A DNA stretch of 38,848 bases, from the NCBI GenBank assembly GCA_028691835.1, contig JAQUYN010000017.1:1-38848 (forward strand), given 5' to 3'. Source of the stretch: Alphaproteobacteria bacterium. Lineage in GTDB: Bacteria > Pseudomonadota > Alphaproteobacteria > UBA9219. This document shows positions 14,903 to 23,621 of the stretch, piece after piece. The notes below the pieces were generated by a model, which was not told where the DNA came from, did no database searches, and saw only the letters and a list, made by a program, of their open reading frames with translations. The position numbers and the translations under genes were made by a program. Positions within the stretch are counted from its first letter, which is position 1. Every line of letters begins with the position of its first letter.

Positions 14903-15159
14903 TGATTACAGTTATTCTAATATAATATTACGTAATACTTGGTTTCGTGCGTATGTCATTGTTGCACTGCACTATAAGCATGGTGCGTTGCGAGATAAGT
15001 ATCTATCTTTTTGTCTCGTTTTTATGAGACATTTCTTTCCACGTTGCTTCGTCCTGTTGTGTGTGATTCTCCGTTTTCGCTCCCTGCGAACTTAAGGCCA
15101 TTTCTGGCGACGGCGTATTGATGAACTCATCATGTCCTTGTGTGGAAGGAAATTGAAAG

Positions 15160-17085
15160 ATGATAACGATCCCCGTTGACGAGTCCGTTGCTCAAGATAG
15201 TTGGGTTACAGCTGTGCAATATGCAGCGATGTATGATCGTTCAATCAATGAACCCGATGCCTTTTGGGGCGACATGGGGAAACGCCTTGACTGGATCAAG
15301 CCTTATTCTGTTGTGAAAAACACAACTTTCCACGGTGACGTGTCGATCAAGTGGTATGAAGACGGAACGTTGAATGCCTGCGTCAACTGCGTTGATCGTC
15401 ATTTGGCTTTGCGTGCGACTCAAACCGCAATTGTCTGGGAAGGCGACAGCCCTTCCTGCCAAAAACATATCAGTTATGCTGAATTGTACAGCGAGGTGTG
15501 TCGTTTTGCGAACGTGCTGAGAGCACATGGCGTGAAAAAAGGTGACTGTGTCACAATTTATTTGCCGATGATTCCTGAAGCTGCATATGCCATGTTGGCG
15601 TGTGCCCGCATTGGGGCTGTTCATTCCGTTGTTTTTGCCGGGTTCTCTGCCGATAGTTTGCGTGATCGTATTATGGACTGTGGTTCAAAGCTTGTGATCA
15701 CTGCTGATGAAGGCGTTCGTGCTGGACGTAAAATCCCCTTAAAAGTGAACGTTGATGAGGCGCTTGAAGGGTGTTCTTCTGTGGAAGATGTGATCGTCGT
15801 ACGTCGTACAGGGGGCAGTATTGAATGGACGGCTGGCCGCGATTTTTGGCATCACGAAGAGTGCTTGTCTGTTGACGCCTGTTGTCCGGCAGAAGAAATG
15901 AGCGCGGAAGACCCCATGTTTGTTTTGTACACTTCTGGCTCGACGGGCAAGCCCAAGGGCGTTGTCCATACGACTGGTGGTTATATGGTTCATGCGTCGT
16001 TGTCACATCAGTTTGTGTTCGATTATCACGATGGTGAGGTTTATTGGTGCACAGCTGACGTGGGCTGGGTCACAGGCCATTCTTATGTCGTTTACGGGCC
16101 TCTTGCGAATGGCGGCACAACGCTGATGTTCGAAGGCGTTCCCCATTATCCTGATCCTTCACGCTTTTGGCAGATTGTTGACAAGCACAAGGTTAATATC
16201 TTTTATACGGCGCCGACGGCTATTCGCGCCTTAATGCGAGACGGCGACAATTTCGTGACATGCACAAGCCGCAAGACGCTTCGCGTTCTGGCTTCTGTGG
16301 GTGAGCCGATTAATCCTGAGGCATGGTTATGGTATCATCGCGTTGTTGGTGAAGAGCGTTGCCCTGTGATTGACACTTGGTGGCAAACGGAAACCGGCGG
16401 GCATATGATTGCCCCTATGCCTGGCGCAACGACGTTGAAACCTGGATCTGCCACGATGCCGTTTTTTGGTGTGCAACCAGTTATCGTCAATGCCGAAGGT
16501 AAAGTTATGGAAGGGGCGTGCGAGGGTAACCTTTGCATTGCCGATAGTTGGCCCGGTCAGGCGCGCACGCTTTGGGGCGACCACGAACGCTTTAAGCAAG
16601 CCTATTTCAGCTGCTATGAAGGCAAATATTTCACAGGTGATGGTTGTCGTCGTGATGCAGATGGTTATTATTGGATCACAGGCCGCGTCGATGACGTGAT
16701 TAATGTGTCTGGACATCGTTTGGGAACAGCAGAGATCGAAAGCGCTCTTGTCGCCTTGGGCGAAGTTGCCGAAGCCGCTGTTGTCGGGTATCCGCATGAT
16801 ATTAAGGGGCAGGGCATTTATGCTTATGTTACGCTTAACGCCAATGCGGAAGAAAGTGAAGAACTCCGTAAGAGCATGATTCTGTGGGTGCGTAAGGAAA
16901 TTAGTGCGATTGCATCACCAGACATCATCCAGTTTGCGCCGGGCTTACCCAAAACACGCTCAGGGAAAATCATGCGTCGGATTTTGCGCAAGATTGCTGC
17001 GCACGACATCGACAATCTGGGCGACACCTCAACGCTTGCCGATCCAGCGGTCGTTGATGAGTTGGTAAGAAACCGCGCGCGTTAA
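15160..17085 (+). CDS. acs: Acetyl-CoA synthetase
   Basis: 641 residues, the normal length. It contains the AMP-binding P-loop '[19 protein letters not shown]' (~265-283), '[13 protein letters not shown]', the hinge region '[29 protein letters not shown]', and the C-terminal '[15 protein letters not shown]' whose lysine is the usual acetylation switch in Acs. The enzyme converts acetate, ATP and CoA to acetyl-CoA via acetyl-AMP. GAAGGA precedes the ATG. The 257-base upstream gap shows no other gene. The product could feed PHA synthesis encoded just upstream, although that synthase is broken here. Confidence 0.97.
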   Translation: MITIPVDESVAQDSWVTAVQYAAMYDRSINEPDAFWGDMGKRLDWIKPYSVVKNTTFHGDVSIKWYEDGTLNACVNCVDRHLALRATQTAIVWEGDSPSCQKHISYAELYSEVCRFANVLRAHGVKKGDCVTIYLPMIPEAAYAMLACARIGAVHSVVFAGFSADSLRDRIMDCGSKLVITADEGVRAGRKIPLKVNVDEALEGCSSVEDVIVVRRTGGSIEWTAGRDFWHHEECLSVDACCPAEEMSAEDPMFVLYTSGSTGKPKGVVHTTGGYMVHASLSHQFVFDYHDGEVYWCTADVGWVTGHSYVVYGPLANGGTTLMFEGVPHYPDPSRFWQIVDKHKVNIFYTAPTAIRALMRDGDNFVTCTSRKTLRVLASVGEPINPEAWLWYHRVVGEERCPVIDTWWQTETGGHMIAPMPGATTLKPGSATMPFFGVQPVIVNAEGKVMEGACEGNLCIADSWPGQARTLWGDHERFKQAYFSCYEGKYFTGDGCRRDADGYYWITGRVDDVINVSGHRLGTAEIESALVALGEVAEAAVVGYPHDIKGQGIYAYVTLNANAEESEELRKSMILWVRKEISAIASPDIIQFAPGLPKTRSGKIMRRILRKIAAHDIDNLGDTSTLADPAVVDELVRNRAR

Positions 17086-17167
17086 GACGTAGGCCGATGC
17101 CTTGCCTTTTGAGCCATTGCTAGCCTTGCCCCACATCTCGTGCGGGGTGAGGCGCGGCAATCGCGAG

Positions 17168-17329
17168 CTCTCAGCTTGTCATTCCGGACGAGCGATGCGC
17201 GTCTCGCGCAACGCGATGATCCGGAATCCCATTTGGTTTTGCAAAGAAGAACAAAAGAAATGGGATTCCGGATCTGCGCCCCGCTGCCGCAAGCGGCATC
17301 ATGGCTTGTCCGGAATGACAAACTGAGAG
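17168..17329. repeat. 162-bp nested palindromic element
   Basis: The outer arms 17168-17189 and 17308-17329 (CTCTCAG-x-TTGTCATTCCGGAC) are complementary with one mismatch in 22. Inside, ATCCGGAATCCCATTT (17219-17234) is perfectly complementary to 17258-17273. The CATTCCGGAC/ATCCGGAAT words are typical of dispersed repeats in alphaproteobacteria; a related element lies at 24427-24477. It sits between the convergent acs and MFS genes and may also act as terminator for both. Confidence 0.8.
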
Positions 17330-17370
17330 GCTGAGGCAAAACATTTTCACGTGGTTATGTAAGAGCACAA

Positions 17371-18543
17371 TTATTCCTTTTCTGCGCGTATCAGGTTCCA
17401 TGCTGGAAGGGTGGTGGTCGTGATGAGGAGCGTGCCCAGACAAATCAGGCTTGTGTGAACGCTTGTTGCGTCAACCAAGCTCCCGATGCCGACCGATAGA
17501 ACCACAAACACAAGGCGGCCCCCCATACTGCTGAGCGACAGAACCGTCGCTCGCACGTCGGAACGCGTGTTTTTATGCAGAATGTTTTGCAGCAACGGAA
17601 CCGACAGCCCCCACAGGAACGAGTTGCAAAGAATAAACGGGATCGCCCACACGCTTTGCAGCAAACCAACGGTACACATGCACGCACCCATAAGGATAGG
17701 CAGACCAAGCGTAATTTTTTCGCCAAGCTTCCGATCAATCCGGTAAAGCATTTTGCTGCCGAACGCGGCGGCCAAGGAACATCCCGCCGCAAGAAAACCA
17801 AAGTAGGCAACCCCGATCCCGATCTTGCCATAATACAGATAATTCAGCCAATAGCCGATTATCCCCAGCCCGTTGATGAAGGCCGCATAGAGTGATGCAT
17901 TTCTCAATATGTCGTGTTTCGCGCTGTATTTTACGGCGCGGCCCATGTCTTTCAGATGCGCTTTGGCGTTTTGTGATTTCTTGGATTCGCGTTTCGGCTC
18001 TTTCATCGAAAAGGCAAGCGGGACCATCAAAAGTGAGATTGCAACATTGACGTAGAAGGGAAGGGTCAGCGATATAACCGCAAGAAGGCCGCCCATGATG
18101 TTGGCAACGCCGTTTCCCACATCTTTGAAAAACAGCGCGGAGCCTTCGATGTTTTTGTGTTCTTTTTCGCGTTTAAGCTCGATCAGCGTGTCATACAAAA
18201 ACGATGAGTCCGTGCCAGAGCGAAAACTGATGCCCAGACCCAAGATAGCCTCGGCGCACGCAAAGGCCCCAAAACTGTGGAAAAAGGTGTAAATGGCGAG
18301 GCCGGTCGGGATGAGGGCAGAGCCGAGGATAAAGCATGCTTTCCGGCCAATCCGGTCGGACAGATATCCCGTCGGGATTTCCATCGTCGCCACGACAATG
18401 GCAAAGATAGCCTCGGTCATAAAAATCTGTGTCGGGCTAAGGCCGTTGGCTTCGAAAAACGGAACGAGGATCGAGACATAAATCCAGAAGTTACTCAGGA
18501 ACCGATCAGCTTGTAATTTCCAAATATTGGATTCGATACCCAT
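17371..18543 (-). CDS. MFS transporter
   Basis: 390 residues with about 12 hydrophobic segments. The loop 2-3 signature is 'GYLSDRIGRKACFILGS', and a charged central loop 'KEPKRESKKSQNAKAHLKDMGR' divides the two halves. 'DRFLSNFWIYVSILVPFF' at the N-terminus is typical of a broad group of drug- or unknown-substrate MFS proteins. The ATG at 18543 has AGGAAAG upstream; a longer frame from 18591 lacks one. The substrate cannot be determined. It is convergent with acs across the palindromic element. Confidence 0.88.
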   Translation of the reverse strand: MGIESNIWKLQADRFLSNFWIYVSILVPFFEANGLSPTQIFMTEAIFAIVVATMEIPTGYLSDRIGRKACFILGSALIPTGLAIYTFFHSFGAFACAEAILGLGISFRSGTDSSFLYDTLIELKREKEHKNIEGSALFFKDVGNGVANIMGGLLAVISLTLPFYVNVAISLLMVPLAFSMKEPKRESKKSQNAKAHLKDMGRAVKYSAKHDILRNASLYAAFINGLGIIGYWLNYLYYGKIGIGVAYFGFLAAGCSLAAAFGSKMLYRIDRKLGEKITLGLPILMGACMCTVGLLQSVWAIPFILCNSFLWGLSVPLLQNILHKNTRSDVRATVLSLSSMGGRLVFVVLSVGIGSLVDATSVHTSLICLGTLLITTTTLPAWNLIRAEKE

Positions 18544-18604
18544 ACCACGCGACTTTCCTGACCGATGCCCTGTAAAAAAGGACAGTATCACTCTGTCTTG
18601 GGCT

Positions 18605-18745
18605 GCGGCAAGGGACCAAGACTATTATAGTCTTGTCAAAAAGGCCTTCCATGCCAATATGTGTGGCGAGATCAACATCAAGAAGTCCAAGTTCTTTATC
18701 AATAAAGAACTCGCCGCGATTTCGGATTATCGGGATATTATCTAA
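18605..18745 (+). other. Possible gene fragment next to the ParDE insertion
   Basis: A plus-strand frame without its own start site encodes ~46 residues (ending 'KKSKFFINKELAAISDYRDII'). A perfect palindrome AGTTCTTTAT-CA-ATAAAGAACT (18690-18711) lies within it. The codon pattern looks coding, but I see no ribosome-binding site and recognise no family. It may be a remnant or chance. Confidence 0.2.
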
Positions 18746-18747
18746 CC

Positions 18748-18772
18748 CTCACGTCTCGCCAATGTCCGGCAC
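18748..18772. repeat. 25-bp direct repeat, copy next to the parE stop codon
   Basis: Identical over 25 bases to 19400-19424 (starts CTCACGTCTCGCC, ends GTCCGGCAC). It ends exactly one base before the parE stop codon (18773-18775). The bases just outside differ between the copies. Confidence 0.95.
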
Positions 18773-19078
18773 CTAAGCATTCATGGACAAGTTTGTTTCA
18801 ATATCCATGCGCTCATGTAAAACGCGGACGATCTCAATCTCGTGGTTGTGTGTTTGGCGATAAAAAACAATATGACGGCCTACCCCAATTTTCCGATAGC
18901 CGTTTCGAATTTCTGCGCAGTCTTTCCCTGTAAGCGGATGGCGTGCCAGTTTTTGAAAGCAATCATCAATCATGCCAAGATATCTATTCCGTTGCTCGGT
19001 TCCCCATTGTTTTTGCGTATAGCGACCAATCTCAATTAAATCCTCCAACGCCTTTTTTGTCAGCGTGAACGAGGACAT
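18773..19078 (-). CDS. parE: ParE/RelE-family toxin
   Basis: 101 residues with the ParE toxin pattern: 'LTKKALEDLIEIGRYTQKQWG' helices, 'CFQKLARHPLTGKDCAEIRNGYRKIGVGRHIVFYRQ' and 'EIEIVRVLHERMDIE' as the terminal beta strands with the conserved R-V-L-H. ParE toxins block gyrase; RelE relatives cut mRNA. The 'LARHP..G' and 'VLHERMD' motifs favour ParE. Its ATG overlaps the antitoxin stop (TAATG), so translation is coupled. The stop codon abuts a 25-bp direct repeat. Confidence 0.9.
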   Translation of the reverse strand: MSSFTLTKKALEDLIEIGRYTQKQWGTEQRNRYLGMIDDCFQKLARHPLTGKDCAEIRNGYRKIGVGRHIVFYRQTHNHEIEIVRVLHERMDIETNLSMNA

Positions 19079-19320
19079 TAGATTTGTCCTTCTTTATCGA
19101 GCAAGTGAAACAGTTTCTTCAAAGAATAATCCGCATGCCCGCTTTCCTCACCCTCGACAAGGGCTTGGCGAAGTGCAGATAGTTTCATTTCCCGCTCTTC
19201 CAAAAGGCGCAAGGCGGCCCGTATGGTTTCGCTGGTTGTGCCAAAACGGCCTTCGGCCACTTGTTGGGCGATAAACTTTTCATAGTGTGCCCCCAGTGTG
19301 ATGCTTGTGTTTTTGTGCAT
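19078..19320 (-). CDS. parD: ParD-family antitoxin
   Basis: 80 residues. The N-terminal 45 residues ('NTSITLGAHYEKFIAQQVAEGRFGTTSETIRAALRLLEERE') form a ribbon-helix-helix DNA-binding domain; the rest ('KLSALRQALVEGEESGHADYSLKKLFHLL') is the toxin-binding tail. This is the CC2985-type ParD with the conserved 'GRFGTTSEVIRAALRLLE'. It binds and neutralises ParE and represses the operon. The gene comes first and has its own promoter (19355-19383) and a near-palindromic operator. The module lies between the two copies of the 25-bp repeat. Confidence 0.92.
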   Translation of the reverse strand: MHKNTSITLGAHYEKFIAQQVAEGRFGTTSETIRAALRLLEEREMKLSALRQALVEGEESGHADYSLKKLFHLLDKEGQI

Positions 19321-19340
19321 GGTAACCTCTGTTTCTCAAA

Positions 19341-19383
19341 TACCTACCAGTAGTACTATATAATATCCTATAATATTTATCAA
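19341..19383 (-). promoter_or_regulatory. parDE promoter and operator
   Basis: Read on the minus strand: TTGATA (19378-19383), a 17-base spacer, TATAGT (19355-19360). Directly downstream is TACTACTGGTAGGTA (19341-19355), an inverted repeat of TAC/GTA half-sites at the start point, as expected for ParD autorepression. Confidence 0.65.
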
Positions 19384-19399
19384 TATATGAACGCAGGCA

Positions 19400-19424
19400 C
19401 TCACGTCTCGCCAATGTCCGGCAC
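19400..19424. repeat. 25-bp direct repeat, copy at the 3' end of the Y-family polymerase gene
   Basis: Identical to 18748-18772. On the minus strand this copy encodes the last residues V-P-D-I-G-E-T and the TGA stop of the polymerase gene. The other copy is therefore a duplicate of a gene end. Confidence 0.95.
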
Positions 19425-20636
19425 ATGGCTGAAGGGGATTTTCGAGGTGATGTAGTCAGCGCTGTTGCCAAAGGCGATGGTGCCGCGCCCGAACTTCTCG
19501 TTCAGTTTGTCGAGGGCGTGCGTGAGTTCTGTGTTTTTCGGGCGTTCGAATAAATCGAATTGATGCGCGGTGCAAGCGGCAAGGTCGGCCAGCGTCACAC
19601 CGACGCGCAACGGTTTCAAGTCTGGCACGCGTTGCCACAGCGTCATCAGACTTTGCAGGAAAAAGCGCGTGTCTTGCGTTTCGCGAAACCGTATCTCATC
19701 CACGAAATAGCCCATGTGTCCTGTCCATTTAATCTCAAGGATCAGGCGTCGCGCATAAAAGCTTTCGCTGCGTAACCGTGACGCAGCTTTCGCGAGAAGC
19801 TGGCGTACAATGGTCAGAGCCTTCACGGTGGAGCGCGTATCCGGTGACAGCACATGCTGGTGCCCCATGCTGCGGCGAGGCCGCGTGGGGGAGGGCAAAT
19901 CCATGCCGTGCAGAAGTGCATGAAACCGTGCTCCCATCACGCCGCCCCACACACGTCGCAAATGGGCCGCATCTGCTTCCCACAATTCGTGCATCGTCGT
20001 AATGCCTGCATAAGAAAGCCGCGCATTCATATTTGCACCGATTCCGCAAATATCATTGGGCTTCAGATGCAGGATCGCTTGCGGCATTTCACTTGGTTTC
20101 AAGATGGTCAGGCCATCTGGCTTTTGCATGTCGGAGGCTAATTTCGCGAGCAGCCTGTTGCTTGCCGCGCCGATGGAACAGGTCAGGTATTCGCCAGCGA
20201 TTTCGCGCATCATGATCTTAATACGAGCTGACAAGGTGCGCACCGCATCGGCGGTTTGCTGGGTGCGGTCAAGGCGGCACGCGACTTCGTCCACTGACAT
20301 CACATCTTCGATGGGGATGCAGGTTTCAATCGCCTCGATAAAGCGATGATGATACGTCACATAAAGCTTGGGATGCGCGGGCACAAGGATCAGGTTCGGG
20401 CACATTTGCTTGGCCTCGCGCACCATCGTGCCCGTCTTGATGCCGAAGGCTTTCGCTTCATAGCTCGCCGCGATGGCGCAGGTCGTATCCGTGTCTGCCG
20501 GAACAATGGCGATGGGCTTGCCACGCAGCGCGGGGTTCGCCTGTTGTTCACACGACGCGAAATAGCTGTTCATATCGATAAACAACCACCGCAGCCCTTC
20601 GCCGTTTTTTGATCCATCTTCGTGTTGCGCGTTCAT
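19401..20636 (-). CDS. Y-family DNA polymerase (DinB/UmuC-like)
   Basis: 411 residues. The palm motifs are 'LFIDMNSYFASCEQ' (first catalytic aspartate) and 'DVMSVDEVACRL' (second acidic pair), with 'LTCSIGAASNRLLAKLASDMQKPDG' between thumb and palm and a helix-hairpin-helix at 'ICGIGANMNARLSYAGITTMHEL'. The C-terminal little-finger domain follows. 'SVDEV' replaces the more usual S-x-D-E-A. It is a translesion polymerase subfamily often plasmid- or phage-like. The final codons form one arm of the 25-bp repeat that bounds parDE; the gene itself remains intact. No SOS box was recognised upstream. Confidence 0.9.
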   Translation of the reverse strand: MNAQHEDGSKNGEGLRWLFIDMNSYFASCEQQANPALRGKPIAIVPADTDTTCAIAASYEAKAFGIKTGTMVREAKQMCPNLILVPAHPKLYVTYHHRFIEAIETCIPIEDVMSVDEVACRLDRTQQTADAVRTLSARIKIMMREIAGEYLTCSIGAASNRLLAKLASDMQKPDGLTILKPSEMPQAILHLKPNDICGIGANMNARLSYAGITTMHELWEADAAHLRRVWGGVMGARFHALLHGMDLPSPTRPRRSMGHQHVLSPDTRSTVKALTIVRQLLAKAASRLRSESFYARRLILEIKWTGHMGYFVDEIRFRETQDTRFFLQSLMTLWQRVPDLKPLRVGVTLADLAACTAHQFDLFERPKNTELTHALDKLNEKFGRGTIAFGNSADYITSKIPFSHVPDIGET

Positions 20637-20791
20637 GCTTTGTTCTATAGACTAAGCGAGGGTCGGATGGCAAGGGTGGTACCAGCTCCATCAGCCCGAC
20701 ATAGCAATGAGCCTCGCATCAAGTGCGGGGCCCCGTGGCGATCCAGCAAGCAAAGTTAATAGTCGGAACAAGTTGAAGAATGGGGAGATGG

Positions 20792-20824
20792 ATTGCCACG
20801 CGCATTCAAGAATGCGCCCGCAAT
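20792..20824. repeat. REP-like palindrome
   Basis: ATTGCcacGCGCATTC (20792-20807) pairs with GAATGCGCcCGCAAT (20810-20824), a stem with one bulge. It lies in the 212-base gap between the polymerase and flavoprotein genes, which shows no gene. Confidence 0.65.
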
Positions 20825-20848
20825 GACGCAAAGGGAAAGCGCAGAACG

Positions 20849-22024
20849 CTACACCGCGCTGCCAGCCGCCCAGCCGCTTGACCATGCCCATTGGAAGTTA
20901 TAGCCGCCGAGCCAACCCGTCACGTCCACCGCTTCGCCAATGACATAGAGGCCCGCGACTTTTGTGCTTTCCATTGTTTTTGAAGACAAGGCCCGCGTGT
21001 CCACGCCGCCGAGCGTGACTTCGGCTTTTGCATAACCTTCGGTGCCTGTTGGCGTGACTTTCCATGCGTTCAGCAGAGCCGCAACGTCGCGCAATGTTTT
21101 ATCGGTCAGCGTGCCGATGGGCGCGTTGGTGAAATAGGATTCTGTCAGGCTTTGGGCCAGACGTTGCGGCAACGCTTCGCCGAGGATTGTTTTCAACTCA
21201 GCATTCGGACGTGCTTTTTTGCGAGCCAGAAGAAAGTTTTCTGCGTTTGTATCCGGCAGAAGATTCAGCGACAGCGTATTCCCCTCGCGCCAGTGCGAAG
21301 AGATTTGCAAAATCGCCGGACCCGAAAGGCCGCGATGCGTGAAGATCATGCTCTCGCGAAAGGCGCGTTTGCCGATGGAGGCAATCACTTCTAATGAAAG
21401 GCCGCTAAGTTCACTCATCAGGGCGCGTTCGTCGCCGCTGAAGGTGAGCGGCACAAGCGCGGGGCGCGTTTGCGTGAGAGGAAGATCGAATTGGCGGGCG
21501 ATTTGGTGTGCGAGTCCGGTCGCGCCCATTTTGGGGATCGAGAGCCCGCCCGTTGCGAGAACGAGGGCGGGCGCTTCGTAGAGGTCATTGTCCGTGTGGA
21601 TATGAAACGAGTCCGTTTTGGTGATCTCGTTGATGTGTTCGTTTAGGTGGATTGCGACGTTGCCAGCGCTGCATTCGGCAAGAAGCATATCGATAATCTG
21701 TTGCGCCGATCTATCACAGAAAAGCTGGCCCAACGTTTTTTCGTGATAGGCGATGTTGTGCTTGTCGATCAAGGCGATGAAATCTTGCTGCGTAAACTGG
21801 CTAAGCGCCGAACGGCAAAAATGCGGATTAGTGGAGATATAACGATCCGGCGCGACGTGCAGGTTTGTAAAGTTGCATCGTCCCCCACCGGAGATCAAAA
21901 TCTTGGAGCCGACTTGATCGGCATGGTCCAGAAGAAGAACCTTACGGCCCCGTTGTCCTGCCTTTATGGCACACATCAAGCCAGCGGCCCCCGCGCCAAG
22001 GATTACAACGTCAACTTTTTGCAT
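20849..22024 (-). CDS. NAD(P)/FAD-dependent oxidoreductase, HI0933/YhiN family
   Basis: 391 residues. It opens with a Rossmann FAD-binding motif 'DVVILGAGAAGLMCAIKAGQRG' (5-26), then 'KILISGGGRCNFTNLH', the HI0933-family signature, and closes with 'GLYVIGEAVDVTGWLGGYNFQWAWSSGWAAG', the second FAD contact. Members are flavoproteins whose substrate is unknown; some annotate them as aminoacetone oxidases on weak grounds. It is divergent from pyrE, with a 157-base gap between the starts. Confidence 0.93.
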   Translation of the reverse strand: MQKVDVVILGAGAAGLMCAIKAGQRGRKVLLLDHADQVGSKILISGGGRCNFTNLHVAPDRYISTNPHFCRSALSQFTQQDFIALIDKHNIAYHEKTLGQLFCDRSAQQIIDMLLAECSAGNVAIHLNEHINEITKTDSFHIHTDNDLYEAPALVLATGGLSIPKMGATGLAHQIARQFDLPLTQTRPALVPLTFSGDERALMSELSGLSLEVIASIGKRAFRESMIFTHRGLSGPAILQISSHWREGNTLSLNLLPDTNAENFLLARKKARPNAELKTILGEALPQRLAQSLTESYFTNAPIGTLTDKTLRDVAALLNAWKVTPTGTEGYAKAEVTLGGVDTRALSSKTMESTKVAGLYVIGEAVDVTGWLGGYNFQWAWSSGWAAGSAV

Positions 22025-22181
22025 GGGTTTTATAGGCCTTTGAGTCAGGAGAAGCCGAGGTTAACTGCGCTGGGCCGATCTTACGCGAGGAGCCCGCGCA
22101 ATGAAAGATTTCTTGAGGGATACCGCCGGTTTTGCTATGAAGATCAGGTGTATCACGGTCAAATCAAAGGGGAATCGTATA

Positions 22182-22829
22182 ATGAACAGTCAGGAATTTC
22201 TTGATATTTTGAAAAGCACAGGCGGTTATATTACCAACAGCCATATTATCGCAACATCAGGCAAGCATATTGACTCGTATATGAATAAGGATGCGATCTA
22301 TCCGCACACCAAGGCGATCAGCGCTGTTTGCCGTGCCATGGCTGAACCGTTCGCCAAGGATGGAATTGAGGCTGTTGTTGGGCCAGCTTTGGGGGGCATC
22401 GTTTTGTCGCAGTGGGTTGCTCATCACCTCAGTGAGATGACGGGTAAAGATGTTTTGGCGATCTATACAGAAAAAACAGCCGATAAAGATCAGATCCTGA
22501 CGCGTGGCTATGACAAGCTTGTTGCAGGTAAACGTATTTTGGTTGTTGAAGATATTTTGACAACGGGTGGTTCGGTTATCAAAGTGGTGAACACCGTTAA
22601 AAAAGTCGGCGCCGAAATCGTCGGGGTTAGCGTGATGATCAACCGGAATCCAGCGGTCGTGACATCCGAACTTGTTGGGGCTCCATTGACGGCGTTGGCC
22701 AGTTTGACTTTGCCTGCGTGGGATGAAGCCGATTGTCCGATGTGCAAACAGGGCATGGAGATCAACGTTTCTGTCGGCAAAGGGCGTGATTATCTCGCGC
22801 AAAAGGCCGCGCAATCCAAAGCTTCGTAA
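22182..22829 (+). CDS. pyrE: Orotate phosphoribosyltransferase
   Basis: 215 residues from the ATG at 22182, which has AAAGGGG upstream; an in-frame ATG at 22101 adds 27 unconserved residues and is rejected. The PRPP-binding loop is 'ILVVEDILTTGGSV', and 'GPALGGIVLSQWVAHHL' and 'AIYTEKTADKDQILTRGYD' contribute the orotate site. The enzyme makes OMP in pyrimidine synthesis. This is the shorter thermophile-like or alphaproteobacterial branch of the family. It heads a run of three plus-strand genes, with alaX 7 bases downstream. Confidence 0.93.
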   Translation: MNSQEFLDILKSTGGYITNSHIIATSGKHIDSYMNKDAIYPHTKAISAVCRAMAEPFAKDGIEAVVGPALGGIVLSQWVAHHLSEMTGKDVLAIYTEKTADKDQILTRGYDKLVAGKRILVVEDILTTGGSVIKVVNTVKKVGAEIVGVSVMINRNPAVVTSELVGAPLTALASLTLPAWDEADCPMCKQGMEINVSVGKGRDYLAQKAAQSKAS

Positions 22830-22836
22830 GGGCCCT

Positions 22837-23565
22837 ATGATCGCCACCATCCTGACCTATATGGACAAGCAAGAATGCTTAAAGGATCAGGCGCATGTTC
22901 TTTCTGTTCAAGAGGAAGCGGCGAGAACATGTGTGATCCTCGATCAAACGATCTTCTATCCGCAAGGCGGTGGGCAGGCCTGTGACCAAGGCGTGATTGC
23001 TTCGCCTAATGCAACATTTTCTGTGCAGGATGTGCGTTTTATCGACGGTTTCGTGCATCATTATGGCGTGTTTGAAAACGGCACCTTTGCGGAAGGCGAA
23101 CAGGTTGATTGCCGCGTTGACGGGGCGCGACGCTCGTTGAACAGTTGCCTGCATTCGGCAGGGCATTTGTTGGATGAGGCCGTGAAGAATCTTGGTTACG
23201 CATGGATGCCAACCAAGGGCATACATTTCCCCGGCAAGTGCGCGGTTGAGTATGCCGGAGAATTAACAATGGATGGCGAAGTTGTGCGTGCAGCCATAGA
23301 GGTCGAGGCCAATCGTTTAATCCAAGCCGGGCATCCTATTCATTCTTCGTTGGTCAACGTGAGTGATCTCGCCTCTTTGGCGGATTATGTGCCACCGAAC
23401 TTGCCAGAGAATAAACCCGTGCGGATCGTCAATATGGGCGGCGCAAAAAGCACGCCCTGCGGCGGCACGCATGTGGCGACGACGGCAGAAATCGGTAAGC
23501 TCGTCATTCGCTATGTCAAAGTGAAGCGGGGCGATATCAAGGTGGCTTACGAGGTGGTGGGGTAG
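22837..23565 (+). CDS. AlaX-type alanyl-tRNA editing protein
   Basis: 242 residues from ATG 22837; the TAAGGG overlapping the pyrE stop serves as ribosome-binding site. It has the zinc-binding HxxxH in 'LHSAGHLLDE' (106-110) and C-G-G-T-H (208-212), the defining pair of the AlaRS second-additional domain. 'FYPQGGGQACDQG' near residue 40 is the AlaRS editing-core N-terminal motif. Such trans-editing proteins hydrolyse Ser-tRNA(Ala) or related misacylated tRNAs. Its length fits AlaX-M, with the glycine-rich loop and no C-terminal extension. It is coupled to pyrE upstream and followed by a B3/B4-domain gene. Confidence 0.9.
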   Translation: MIATILTYMDKQECLKDQAHVLSVQEEAARTCVILDQTIFYPQGGGQACDQGVIASPNATFSVQDVRFIDGFVHHYGVFENGTFAEGEQVDCRVDGARRSLNSCLHSAGHLLDEAVKNLGYAWMPTKGIHFPGKCAVEYAGELTMDGEVVRAAIEVEANRLIQAGHPIHSSLVNVSDLASLADYVPPNLPENKPVRIVNMGGAKSTPCGGTHVATTAEIGKLVIRYVKVKRGDIKVAYEVVG

Positions 23566-23621
23566 AGCTTCTCTTTCCCATAAAGGCGGCGAGAGACATT
23601 TGGATGACAAGAAAGGGACCT

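Noticed and set aside
17082..17334. Several short frames in the acs-MFS gap
   Set aside because: They are produced by the nested palindromic element and are mirror images of each other.
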